Below, in pieces: positions 7,371 through 16,152 of a stretch of 28,091 nucleotides of DNA (its first letter is position 1; the number at the start of each line of letters is the position of its first letter). This stretch comes from SM1-46 sp002451215. GTDB taxonomy: Bacteria > Pseudomonadota > Gammaproteobacteria > Acidiferrobacterales > Sulfurifustaceae. The notes under the pieces are model-generated. The model did not search any database. It was given only the letters and a program-made list of their open reading frames with translations, and had not been told where the DNA came from. A program made the translations under genes and the position numbers. The stretch lies in the NCBI GenBank assembly GCA_002451215.1, contig DKBM01000102.1, forward strand, positions 1-28,091, in the 5' to 3' direction.

Positions 7371-8639
7371 ATGCAACCACTCTCGCCCGAGTCCGACCTG
7401 CCTGCGCTTGCGCCCGCCGAGCAGGCGCACTGCGAACGCGTGGCCGCCGAAATTCGCCGACGCATTGAGGCCGCCGGGGGCGCGATCGATTTTTCGGCAT
7501 TCATGGACGCCGCTTTGTACGCGCCGGGCCTGGGTTATTACGCCTCTGATGGTGCGACTTTCGGGGAAGCGGGCGACTTTGTCACCGCGCCGGAGCTCGG
7601 ACCGGTTTTCGCCAGGTGCCTCGCCCGCCAGTGCAAGGAGCTGTTCGAGCAGACAGGTGTACAAGAGATTCTTGAGGCCGGCGCCGGCAGCGGCGCGCTC
7701 GCCGCCGAATTGCTCGCCGAATTCGAGCACCTCGGCGCTCCGCACGTTCGTTATCGGATTCTGGAGCTGAGCGGAGCACTGCGTGCGCAACAACAGAAAA
7801 CGCTTGCCGCGCGCGTGCCACATCTTGCAGCGCACGTCGAGTGGCTCGATCGCTGGCCAGGGTCGATTCGCGGCGTGGTCATTGCAAACGAACTACTGGA
7901 TGCACTGCCGGTAGAGCGCTTTCGAGTGACTCGCAGTAGCATCCTGCAACTTCAGGTCGGAATCGGGAGCGACTTCGGTGACGAAAACGATGCGAGCGCC
8001 GCAGGCCGGCGGCCGCCCGGAATGGCGGCAGGCCGAACAAAGCAGGAGCAACCGTCGGGACGGCCAGGTCGCGGCTTTGCATGGCGCGAGCGACCGGCGG
8101 ATGCGATCGTCTCCGAGCGTGTCACGCTGCTCGGTCTGCCCGAAGGCTATATCTCGGAGCTTGGCTTGCAGGCCGAGGCCTGGGTCGGCAGCCTCGGCGC
8201 GAGACTCGAACATGGCGTCGCGTTGTTCATCGACTACGGCTTCCCGCGCGCCGAGTTTTATCACCCCCAGCGCGCAACCGGCACGCTGATGTGCCACTTC
8301 CGTCACCGTGCTCACACGGATCCTTTGATTCGTGTCGGGCTGCAGGACATCACCGCGCATGTCGATTTCAGCGCTATTGTCGATGCGTCACGTGCCGCCG
8401 GCCTCCATGTGTTCGGCTACACCAGTCAGGCGATGTTCCTGCTCGGCTGTGGGCTGGACGAGATTGTTGCCGCTTCCGATGCGAGCGATGCGGCAACGCA
8501 CCTGCGTCTGACGAATGAAGTGAATCGCCTCACCTCGCCGGCGGAAATGGGTGAGTTATTCAAAGTCCTCGCCGTCGGAAGGGGCGTCGATGGACCGCTG
8601 CGTGGTTTTAGTCTTAACGATCGCCGTTCGCGGCTCTAG
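7371..8639 (+). CDS. SAM-dependent methyltransferase, MidA/NDUFAF7 family, with an internal insertion
   Basis: Family members are class I methyltransferases; the human homologue NDUFAF7 dimethylates an arginine of complex I subunit NDUFS2. The 422-residue protein shows FSAFMDAALYAPGLGYYA, GDFVTAPELGPVFA, the SAM-binding loop EAGAGSGALAAELL near residues 100-113, and IANELLDALPVERFRV. Later motifs include FIDYGFPRAEFYHPQR, TLMCHFRHRAHTDPL and DITAHVDFSAI. Between LQLQVG and FAWRERPADA about 37 residues (roughly 196-233) have no counterpart that I know in the family. They are Gly/Pro/Arg-rich and resemble translated repeat DNA. I chose the ATG at 7371; an ATG at 7317 would overlap a TAGAAT box and add residues with no family match. 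It diverges from the pteridine reductase. Confidence 0.9.
   Translation: MQPLSPESDLPALAPAEQAHCERVAAEIRRRIEAAGGAIDFSAFMDAALYAPGLGYYASDGATFGEAGDFVTAPELGPVFARCLARQCKELFEQTGVQEILEAGAGSGALAAELLAEFEHLGAPHVRYRILELSGALRAQQQKTLAARVPHLAAHVEWLDRWPGSIRGVVIANELLDALPVERFRVTRSSILQLQVGIGSDFGDENDASAAGRRPPGMAAGRTKQEQPSGRPGRGFAWRERPADAIVSERVTLLGLPEGYISELGLQAEAWVGSLGARLEHGVALFIDYGFPRAEFYHPQRATGTLMCHFRHRAHTDPLIRVGLQDITAHVDFSAIVDASRAAGLHVFGYTSQAMFLLGCGLDEIVAASDASDAATHLRLTNEVNRLTSPAEMGELFKVLAVGRGVDGPLRGFSLNDRRSRL
7957..8073 (+). repeat. REP-like insertion inside the methyltransferase gene
   Basis: This stretch encodes the non-family segment of the MidA-type protein. It begins with GGGAGCGACTTCGG (7965-7978), which resembles the palindromic repeats common between genes of xanthomonads and relatives (recognition from memory). 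It continues as very GC-rich DNA with imperfect inverted repeats. The reading frame stays open through it. Boundaries are approximate. Confidence 0.35.
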
Positions 8640-8950
8640 TCGGCTGGCGGCGGCACCGGCTGCGGCAACAGCGACTCGCTCGCTGGCCACGGACCGAAGG
8701 GAAACGGTTTCTCGTCCGAATTGAAGGTCACATAGGCAACGATCTGGTAGATGAACGCGGCCAGACTCAAGGCGAAAGCGCGCAGACGTGCATTGGTTTC
8801 GCCGGCAAACAATGTCGCCAGGAACTGAAACGCGACAACGGCCACCAGCACGACCTCGGCGACGCTGTAGATGACTGCGAAAATAACGATAAATAGTCCG
8901 CGCAACCAAGTCTCACGCGCGGTCAGGCGCTGCTTCAATTCGGGGTTCAT
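8636..8950 (-). CDS. DUF4389-family membrane protein
   Basis: This small protein of 104 residues has a short cytoplasmic N-terminus (MNPELKQRLTARETWLRG). One or two closely spaced membrane segments follow (LFIVIFAVIYSVAEVVLVAV and AFQFLATLFAG), then a further hydrophobic stretch (LAAFIYQIVAYVTF), then FNSDEKPFPFGPWP. That last motif and the overall layout match DUF4389 proteins, whose function is unknown. I chose the ATG at 8950 because AGGAGG lies just upstream; the frame extends to 8995 without such a site. Its TAG stop overlaps the TAG of the convergent methyltransferase gene in a shared CTAG. No neighbour points to its role. Confidence 0.85.
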   Translation of the reverse strand: MNPELKQRLTARETWLRGLFIVIFAVIYSVAEVVLVAVVAFQFLATLFAGETNARLRAFALSLAAFIYQIVAYVTFNSDEKPFPFGPWPASESLLPQPVPPPAD

Positions 8951-9091
8951 GCGGCCTCCTGCACGGGTAATGGGCGACGCATTCACCATACCCAATCCAT
9001 TTGTTGAGTGCCACGGTTGCGTGGAAGCTGCAGCCGCTCCGGATATCCTGTTGTCTCACGAGAGTCGTACATCCCTGCGCAGCGCCATGGA

Positions 9092-9424
9092 CTAAACAAT
9101 CGCGCCGCGCGCCTGCGCAATGCGCACGATCATCTCGCGTGTCGGGTACTCATCGCCGGCCTGCACGAGATAGTCGCGCCAGCTGTCGAATTCCGCAGCA
9201 CACACCGGTTCGCTGCCGTGACAGCCGAGGACCTGCACCACGGCCGCACCGACTTTCCATGGCCCGTCACCGCGAATCTCCCCTTGCGCGAGCCGCACAG
9301 TCTCGGACGGATCGCCGAGATGCCAGAACGGAGTGAAATAGAGCACGCCCATGGGATGGCGGAAACGCTCCACCATGACCTCCCGGCTGCCATCCGGCAG
9401 ACGGATCATAAGCGGCGCGGTCAT
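9092..9424 (-). CDS. Conserved-looking hypothetical protein downstream of rimO
   Basis: I do not recognise this 110-residue soluble protein. It begins MTAPLMIRLPDG and contains HPMGVLYFTPFWHLGDP, EIRGDGPWKVGAAVVQV and CHGSEPVC, ending in a helical segment (TREMIVRIAQARGAIV). There is no signal peptide or membrane segment. It starts 10 nt after the rimO stop on the same strand and so is likely the last gene of a DsrE-lipoprotein/rimO transcript. An upstream extension of the frame to 9517 lies inside rimO and was rejected. The codon pattern is like that of its neighbours. The 141 bp between this gene's stop and the DUF4389 start (8951-9091) show nothing else I can name. Confidence 0.7.
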   Translation of the reverse strand: MTAPLMIRLPDGSREVMVERFRHPMGVLYFTPFWHLGDPSETVRLAQGEIRGDGPWKVGAAVVQVLGCHGSEPVCAAEFDSWRDYLVQAGDEYPTREMIVRIAQARGAIV

Positions 9425-9434
9425 CGCAAACAGA

Positions 9435-10808
<1,374 letters not shown>

Positions 10809-10811
10809 TGA

Positions 10812-11363
10812 CTACTCGGCCTTCAAATAGGAAAAACCCTGACTCTGCAGTTCGGCGATGCGCACCACGCCGGAGCGCACTGACGTCACGCCGGAAATGA
10901 TTCTGTCCTTCGGCAGATTGAGCGCCTCACGCGTGATCTCGCACAGCTCGAGCTTCACCCCGTAAAGTTCGCGCAGTTGTTGCAGTCGCTGGATGAGTTC
11001 CGGGCGCTCCTTCTTGAAGGACGCGTCTTCGGCGAACGGCGTTCGTTCCAGCGGATCCTCGGTCACAAAGCGAATGCCGCCCGCCAAGAATACGATGCGC
11101 ACGTCATAATCCATCAGATCGTTCTGATAGGTCGTAACCATGTTGTTCACATTCTGGATCATGGCGCTAAGGCGACGGGGATCGGAGAAATCGACATGCC
11201 AGACCACCTTCGCCATGCTGGGTGCTGCCGCTGCGGCAGCGACTGGTGCGGCCGCGGGTTTCGCCGGCGCAGCCGTCGTTTGCGGCGATGTCGCGCAGGC
11301 GCTCGCCGCGAGAAACACCACTATCAGCGCGAACCCGTTTCGAATGAATTGCAGTAATTTCAT
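10812..11363 (-). CDS. DsrE-like domain lipoprotein
   Basis: The 183-residue protein has a signal sequence (MKLLQFIRNGFALIVVFLAA) ending in a lipobox-like ASAC with Cys23, then an Ala/Pro-rich linker. From about residue 48 comes an alpha/beta domain of DsrE/DsrF type: VVWHVDFSDPRRL, IQNVNNM, DVRIVFLAGGIRFV, then helical segments and LELCEITREALNL. The single Cys there sits where many DsrE-like proteins carry a conserved Cys. GGAGG lies upstream of the ATG at 11363 and decides the start. Its stop lies 3 nt before the rimO GTG, so the two genes are probably co-transcribed. A sulfur-carrier role is only a family-level guess. Confidence 0.8.
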   Translation of the reverse strand: MKLLQFIRNGFALIVVFLAASACATSPQTTAAPAKPAAAPVAAAAAAPSMAKVVWHVDFSDPRRLSAMIQNVNNMVTTYQNDLMDYDVRIVFLAGGIRFVTEDPLERTPFAEDASFKKERPELIQRLQQLRELYGVKLELCEITREALNLPKDRIISGVTSVRSGVVRIAELQSQGFSYLKAE

Positions 11364-11394
11364 GGCACACCTCCCTCGTTTGCCGGGCCGGCAG

Positions 11395-12621
11395 TCAGTC
11401 GGGTGATGATACCACCGCCTTGACCGCGGCGATTCGGGCCTCACGGATACGCCTCCCGATCTCGGCTCCATCCTTGATGCCGCTCGCCACCGCCGCGCTG
11501 TCGACACGCTGAGCCGCCTCGAAAGCCGCACGAAAAACTGACCCCTGCGGGTAAGGACGATCCTCGTATCCCGTGCGTCCACGAAAGTCGGCCTCGCAGG
11601 CGAGCACAAACAACCCGACACGCTCGGGCTTGCGGAACGCGTCCATTGCCTCGAAGGTATCGACCAGGGTGGCGGCACGCAGTTCCGTCACGCGGTGACA
11701 ATGCGCATGAAAACGCGCCGCGACCACGCCGAGATCGCGATATTCATTCGGCACGCGAAAGCGTGCGCACAGCGCCTTCACGAGTTCGGCCCCGCGTTCT
11801 TCGTGCCCCACGTGCTTCGGCCACTCGGCGGGCGGGGTCTCGCCCTTGCCGAGGTCATGCACCAGCGCCGCGAAGCGCACGCGTGGATCGGCCGAGAGTC
11901 GCGCCGCCGCTTCCAGCACCATCATCACGTGCACACCGGTGTCGATTTCGGGGTGGTGCTGCGCCGGCTGCGGGACACCGTAAAGGCGATCCAGTTCCGG
12001 GAACAGCCGTGCCAATGCGCCGCAACCGCGCAGCACCTCGAAGAATGCCGATGGCCGCTCCTCGCCCAAGGCGCGCTCGAGTTCGGCCCACACCCGCTCG
12101 GCGACCAGATGATCGACCTCGCCGGCCGCGACCATGCTGCGCATCAGCGCAAGTGTCTCATCTGCCACGCGGAAGCCGCGCGGCGCGAACCGCGCCGCAA
12201 ACCGCGCCACGCGCAAAATTCGCACTGGATCTTCGGCAAACGCTTCGGACACGTGGCGCAACAAACCGTTGCGCAGATCCGTGGCGCCGCCATAGGGATC
12301 GACCAGTCGTCCTTGCTCATCCTCAGCCATCGCATTGATAGTGAGGTCGCGGCGTCGCAAATCATCCTGGAGCGTTACGTCCGGCGCGGCGTAGACCTTG
12401 AAGCCCTTATAGCCATGTCCGGACTTGCGCTCGGTGCGCGCAAGGGCATACTCCTCCTTGGTTTCGGGATGCAGAAACACCGGAAAGTCCGCGCCCACCG
12501 GCTTGAAACCGCGCGCGATCATCTCCTCCGGTGTTGCCCCGACCACCACATAGTCGCGGTCCTGCACCGGCAGGCCGAGCAACTTGTCGCGCACTGCGCC
12601 ACCAACGAGATAGATCTGCAT
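11395..12621 (-). CDS. cca: CCA tRNA nucleotidyltransferase with HD domain
   Basis: This class II enzyme adds or repairs the 3' CCA end of tRNAs. The 408-residue protein is close to E. coli Cca in length. It begins MQIYLVGGAVRDKLLG, with the catalytic acidic pair in DRDYVVVG, RRRDLTINAMA, DPYGGATDLRNG and DPVRILRVARFAARF in the nucleotidyltransferase and neck domains. The C-terminal HD domain shows ALVHDLGKGETP and HVGHEERG, so 2',3'-phosphohydrolase activity is likely. The last residues lie 31 bp before the DsrE-like lipoprotein gene on the same strand. The start is 6 bp from the divergent lipoprotein aminopeptidase gene, so its promoter must lie within that gene. Confidence 0.96.
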   Translation of the reverse strand: MQIYLVGGAVRDKLLGLPVQDRDYVVVGATPEEMIARGFKPVGADFPVFLHPETKEEYALARTERKSGHGYKGFKVYAAPDVTLQDDLRRRDLTINAMAEDEQGRLVDPYGGATDLRNGLLRHVSEAFAEDPVRILRVARFAARFAPRGFRVADETLALMRSMVAAGEVDHLVAERVWAELERALGEERPSAFFEVLRGCGALARLFPELDRLYGVPQPAQHHPEIDTGVHVMMVLEAAARLSADPRVRFAALVHDLGKGETPPAEWPKHVGHEERGAELVKALCARFRVPNEYRDLGVVAARFHAHCHRVTELRAATLVDTFEAMDAFRKPERVGLFVLACEADFRGRTGYEDRPYPQGSVFRAAFEAAQRVDSAAVASGIKDGAEIGRRIREARIAAVKAVVSSPD

Positions 12622-12627
12622 GTCGCC

Positions 12628-13725
12628 ATGCTAAGGGACGGTCCGGTACGCGCCAAGGGGAATACGAAAGGGATAGGCCGCGCCCTGGCGCTGCTTGTCA
12701 TTGCCAGTCTGGCAAGCGGCTGCGCGACGCTTGGGTATTACGCACAGGCCATCAATGGACATCTTGAGGTACGTGCACTCAGCCGTCCGATCGACGACTG
12801 GCTGGCGGATCCCGACACAACTCCCGAGCTGCGCGAGAAGCTGATCTACGCACGCGCGGCACGCGCGTTCGCGCTGGACGAACTCGCGCTGCCCGATCGC
12901 GGCAGTTTCGACCGGTATGCCGATCTCGGCCGGCGTTATGTGTTGTGGAACGTGTTTGCCACGCCGGAACTCTCGCTCGAAGCGAAGCGCTGGTGCTTTC
13001 CGGTCGCGGGCTGCGTCAATTACCGCGGCTACTTTGCGGAGGACGACGCACAGGCCTTCGCCCAGTCCCTGGCTGATCAAAGCCTGGATGTTTACGTCGG
13101 GGGTGTCGCTGCCTACTCGACGCTTGGCTGGTTCAGCGACCCGCTGCTCAACACCGTGTTGCGCCGCTCGCCGCCGGAAGTCGCGGGCCTTATCTTTCAT
13201 GAGCTGGCCCACGAGCGTGTCTACGCCAAAGGCGACAGCGAATTCAATGAATCCTTTGCGACGGTGGTGGAACTGGAAGGCGTTCGCCGTTGGCTCTCCG
13301 CACGCGGTGATGCGGAAAGTTTTGCCGGCTACCGCGCGCGTCTGTCGCAGCGCGAGGCCTTCACGAAACTCGTGCTGGCGACACGCTCACGGCTCGCCAC
13401 ACTCTACGAAAGCAGCATGAGCGATGCCCAGAAGCGCGTCTCAAAGCGTGCCGCCTTCGAGGAACTGAAAAGTGCCTACGCCGACTTGCGCAATCAGGGG
13501 ACTTTCGATGAACGCTACGATGCCTGGTTCGCCCAACCGCTCAACAACGCCCATCTCGCGGCAGTGGGCACCTACCACACGCATGTGCGGGCCTTCGAGG
13601 CGTTGCTGAAACAGGAGGGCGGTGGCCTGCGTGGTTTCTACCGCGAAGCCGAGCGACTCGCCGCGCTTCCCGATGCCGAGCGTGCCAACGAGCTGACCGC
13701 TCTGGCACGCGCGTCAATGCGCTAG
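12628..13725 (+). CDS. Putative aminopeptidase, PF10023-like lipoprotein metalloprotease
   Basis: The 365-residue protein starts with a signal sequence (GRALALLVIASLASGC) with lipobox Cys32, followed by ATLGYYAQAINGHL. Then come FALDELALPDRGSFDRYADL, WCFPVAGCVNYRGYF, VYVGGVAAYSTLGWFSDP and the zinc-binding HELAH (191-195) with FNESFA (Glu208) as the likely third ligand region. This order is characteristic of the bacterial 'Aminopep' family, which is named for its motif; I know of no firm substrate. It probably acts in the periplasm, attached to a membrane. The ATG at 12628 has no clear ribosome-binding site. The frame is open much further upstream, but that part is antisense to cca. It is convergent with the 14-kb cassette, 30 bp away. 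Confidence 0.87.
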   Translation: MLRDGPVRAKGNTKGIGRALALLVIASLASGCATLGYYAQAINGHLEVRALSRPIDDWLADPDTTPELREKLIYARAARAFALDELALPDRGSFDRYADLGRRYVLWNVFATPELSLEAKRWCFPVAGCVNYRGYFAEDDAQAFAQSLADQSLDVYVGGVAAYSTLGWFSDPLLNTVLRRSPPEVAGLIFHELAHERVYAKGDSEFNESFATVVELEGVRRWLSARGDAESFAGYRARLSQREAFTKLVLATRSRLATLYESSMSDAQKRVSKRAAFEELKSAYADLRNQGTFDERYDAWFAQPLNNAHLAAVGTYHTHVRAFEALLKQEGGGLRGFYREAERLAALPDAERANELTALARASMR

Positions 13726-13755
13726 CGCCTGGCAGCGTCGACCAGCTAAGGACGC

Positions 13756-14751
13756 TTAGTCTCGCTTCTCCAATTGTTTCATCACGTACTTCGCATCGAA
13801 GTCCAGCACGCGGGCGGCAAGACGATTAATCACGCCGGTCTTACCGCGGTATTCCTTGGCCTCATCGTCCTTGTCGAAGTCCTTGTCGTCTTCGCTGTCC
13901 ACATCGTCGTGCTCCTGTTTGAGGAGCTTTCGGAACTGCTTAAGGTTATCCCGGGTAGCCGCGTTGTTGCCGATTCTCTCCGCGTCCAAGGCGGCGCCAA
14001 GGGCACGATCAAGTTGTGACGCAAAGACCGGATCGACGAGCTTCATCGATACGAGGTCGGTGTTGAGGTGCTGCTGGAGGCCAGCGAGCACGGCGACGGC
14101 GTTCAAAGGGACAGGGTTGGGAACTTTGGGCGCAGCCACGAAGCGCGGAACATAATCCTTGGCCTTGAACTCTTCGAGCTTTCGGGTTGCCTCGGAGTCG
14201 GGGTTGGGCAGGGAGGTGCCGGGGCTGTCGCTCTTGATGGGTACGGCGGCGCCTTTTAGACGCGCCTCGCTGATGCCGGGGAGATCGACACTTTCGTAAA
14301 CGAAACCGCTTTGGGACTTGCCAGGTGAAAGCCCGCTGCCACGTGGCCCTCGGAGAAACCAACTAATGATGAATTCTGGCGTGATTACGTTGGGAACAAC
14401 GCCGCCGATCCACCCCTTCGGGATTAACTGACTTTCACTGGCTGCATGTGTGGCGAGTAAATTTATGCTACGGAGATTCTGCTTACTGTCCTTCCCGTTC
14501 GTCAGTCGATAACTGTAGCGCAGCATTCCCTTCTCTGTTTCGGCAACCTTGGACTTGACCGTTGGCACGATCCGTGTGTGCGGCACGAAGATCCAGCGTT
14601 CGAAGACAGGGGTACCGGTTTCATTGCCCCAGAAAGTCAGGATGTAGGTGTCTGTCTGCGGGTCATACACGAAGTCCTCGACCTGCGGATCCCCCCATGC
14701 CGGCGATGACCCAATCAACAAGGCAAGCGTGAAAAGCAACGTTGTGCGCAT
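13756..14751 (-). CDS. Secreted protein of unknown function with Asp-rich, FIVAR/FIMAH-like C-terminus
   Basis: I do not recognise a named family for the whole 331-residue protein. A signal peptide is clear (MRTTLLFTLALLIGSSPAWG, then DPQ). The N-terminal half is beta-rich (DTYILTFWGNETGTP, RWIFVPHTRIVPT, LRYSYRLTNG). It includes a PGKSQSGFVYESVDLPG segment of a kind I have seen in other exported proteins. The C-terminal part is helical. LDAERIGNNAATRDNLKQF, a run of Asp/Glu (DDVDSEDDKDFDKDDE) and INRLAARVLDFDAKYVMKQL resemble FIVAR/FIMAH helical modules, though the acidic run is unusual. Its ATG shares one base with the preceding stop (TGATG), so it is translationally coupled to the peptidase-like gene. 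Parts of the gene look less GC-rich than the neighbouring genes (28 of 60 bases in 14461-14520). Confidence 0.8.
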   Translation of the reverse strand: MRTTLLFTLALLIGSSPAWGDPQVEDFVYDPQTDTYILTFWGNETGTPVFERWIFVPHTRIVPTVKSKVAETEKGMLRYSYRLTNGKDSKQNLRSINLLATHAASESQLIPKGWIGGVVPNVITPEFIISWFLRGPRGSGLSPGKSQSGFVYESVDLPGISEARLKGAAVPIKSDSPGTSLPNPDSEATRKLEEFKAKDYVPRFVAAPKVPNPVPLNAVAVLAGLQQHLNTDLVSMKLVDPVFASQLDRALGAALDAERIGNNAATRDNLKQFRKLLKQEHDDVDSEDDKDFDKDDEAKEYRGKTGVINRLAARVLDFDAKYVMKQLEKRD

Positions 14752-15707
14752 CAGTTCCCTCCGTTGCAGCAGTTTCCGCCCATCAGGCAGATGTGGTAGT
14801 GCTGTTTGGTTTGGCCGAGATAGGCAACATTGGACCCACCGGCACCACAGAAGGTGCCGCGGACTTGCTCGACTAAGTCTTCAAAATCCACGAAATTCCA
14901 TTCCGCTATCGCCGAATCCGGATAGACCTTAGGATTGGCGCGGATGTCGATCTCGCCGCCCTTGCGGTGGGTCGGGTGCGGCGTTTGCCAGAACGGACCG
15001 TTGGGTGGACCGATATCAAATAGCCCACCCCGCTCCAGACTCGCATCATTCAGGTAAAGCGGTGGGTCGTTCGGAAAGAGCTGGCGATAGCTGTAGGCAA
15101 GCCACTGCAGCCGCGAGTTGGCGGCAGGCTTTAAATAGTGATTGCCAGGGTGATAGTCATTCTGTCCACCAAGCACGTACATTGGTCCCGTGGAGGGATC
15201 AGACCAAGAGACAATCGGCTCAAGGCCCTTCACTCCCACCCAAAGCTGCTTTACGCCCTCCTGCGTGCACGTCTTCCCATCGGTGCAGGACGCGAGAATC
15301 GGGTGGTCACCGGCGATAGGCGGCGCGACAAAATTGAAAACCAATCCGTCCGCCCCAGTGTTGCCGGTGAGCACCGCACCAGTTTGAGTAACGACCCCTT
15401 GTGAAGGCGGAAGCGGCTCGAGCCGGCCCACCCGGTTGTCGGTCACGGTGTTGTTGTGACGACCCGTGTCATGTTCATGACCGCCGGAAACCGCTTCGAC
15501 GGCTGCCTCCAGTCGTACAGGGACGTTGGGTACCAGTTGATTGTTCTGATCATAGGCTCTCGCTACGAGCGCGATGGTCTTGCCCGGCTCCACATCGGCA
15601 AGGCTACCAGTATTCGACGCGGATCCGGGATTTTCGATTCGGAGTTGGTACCGTTGACGGCACTGAGTGTGATTGAAGTAGTTTCCGTCGGTCACATATT
15701 TATTCAT
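14751..15707 (-). CDS. Ig-like protein with a LAS-type zinc peptidase signature
   Basis: The 318-residue product has an N-terminal Ig-like beta domain (PGKTIALVARAYDQNNQLVP near 41-60, then VPVRLEA). It is followed by a second beta region with TDGKTC, and a C-terminal domain with LNDASLERGGLFDIG. The key signature is HRKGGEID, in which His247, Gly250 and Asp254 match the spacing of the HxxGxxxD zinc motif of MepA, VanX and related LAS peptidases. A later QHYHICL supplies His305. It is therefore a probable metallopeptidase or amidase-like enzyme; the substrate is unknown. It has no signal peptide of its own although its partners are secreted. Its ATG overlaps the previous stop by 8 nt (ATGAATAA), so either translation is coupled or the two genes are one frameshifted gene. 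The C-terminus is Cys-rich (GGNCCNGGN). Confidence 0.75.
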   Translation of the reverse strand: MNKYVTDGNYFNHTQCRQRYQLRIENPGSASNTGSLADVEPGKTIALVARAYDQNNQLVPNVPVRLEAAVEAVSGGHEHDTGRHNNTVTDNRVGRLEPLPPSQGVVTQTGAVLTGNTGADGLVFNFVAPPIAGDHPILASCTDGKTCTQEGVKQLWVGVKGLEPIVSWSDPSTGPMYVLGGQNDYHPGNHYLKPAANSRLQWLAYSYRQLFPNDPPLYLNDASLERGGLFDIGPPNGPFWQTPHPTHRKGGEIDIRANPKVYPDSAIAEWNFVDFEDLVEQVRGTFCGAGGSNVAYLGQTKQHYHICLMGGNCCNGGN

Positions 15708-16152
15708 AGGGAGAGACGGTACAGCGCTCCCCAGCGGCGTTGAATGCCTGGAACTGTCGATACAGGGTTACTGGAACTCCAGACGCAGATTGCGCATAGA
15801 CGTATGGCGCACCGCCGACGAATTGCGTGATGGTACCCTTCTGCAAAGCGAAATCCGAGGATAGCTGGACCACGCACGTGTCGCCGAGGAAGACCCGGGT
15901 CTCGGCACTACCGATTTCTGCCAGGGCGCTTTCCGCATCAGGCCAGCGTCGTGCGCTGAGCTCTGCATACAGGCTCGCGAGCTGCGAGCCGCAGCCCCAT
16001 CCGTTACATCCAATGCCCCACGAGACCCAACAACCGACTTCCTCGGCCGCATGTGCACGCGGACCGGGCAGCAAGCCCGCGCTCAGGACAAAAACGAGGT
16101 GGAAAATGGGTCGAAATCGCGCAGTGCGATTTCGCCTTGACGGCTTGGACAT
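15700..16152 (-). CDS. Small secreted Cys-containing protein, first gene of a three-gene cassette
   Basis: The protein is 150 residues with a basic N-terminus (MSKPSRRNRTARFRP), a hydrophobic core (IFHLVFVLSAGLL) and a probable signal peptidase site after AHA. The mature part begins near AEEVGCWVSWGIGCNGWGCG and has five Cys in all, two further on (GDTCVV and ERCTV). A short helical stretch rich in Ala, Leu and Glu (SQLASLYAELSARRW) follows. I do not recognise the family. The ATG at 16152 is preceded at about 9 nt by GGAGGG; the GTG at 16158 lies too close to that site. It ends in an 8-nt overlap with the Ig/LAS-peptidase gene. It could be the missing secreted N-terminus of that protein, separated by a frameshift. 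Confidence 0.7.
   Translation of the reverse strand: MSKPSRRNRTARFRPIFHLVFVLSAGLLPGPRAHAAEEVGCWVSWGIGCNGWGCGSQLASLYAELSARRWPDAESALAEIGSAETRVFLGDTCVVQLSSDFALQKGTITQFVGGAPYVYAQSASGVPVTLYRQFQAFNAAGERCTVSPYE

Noticed and set aside
7953..8071. CAGGTCG at both edges of the methyltransferase insertion as a target-site duplication
   Set aside because: The two copies (7953-7959 and 8065-8071) are 112 bp apart, so clean excision would shift the frame out of the conserved FAWRE sequence. A 7-base match in GC-rich DNA is not compelling.
11695..12627. Upstream extension of the PF10023-like gene on the plus strand
   Set aside because: This part is antisense to cca and has no family match. The signal peptide and family homology begin just after the ATG at 12628.
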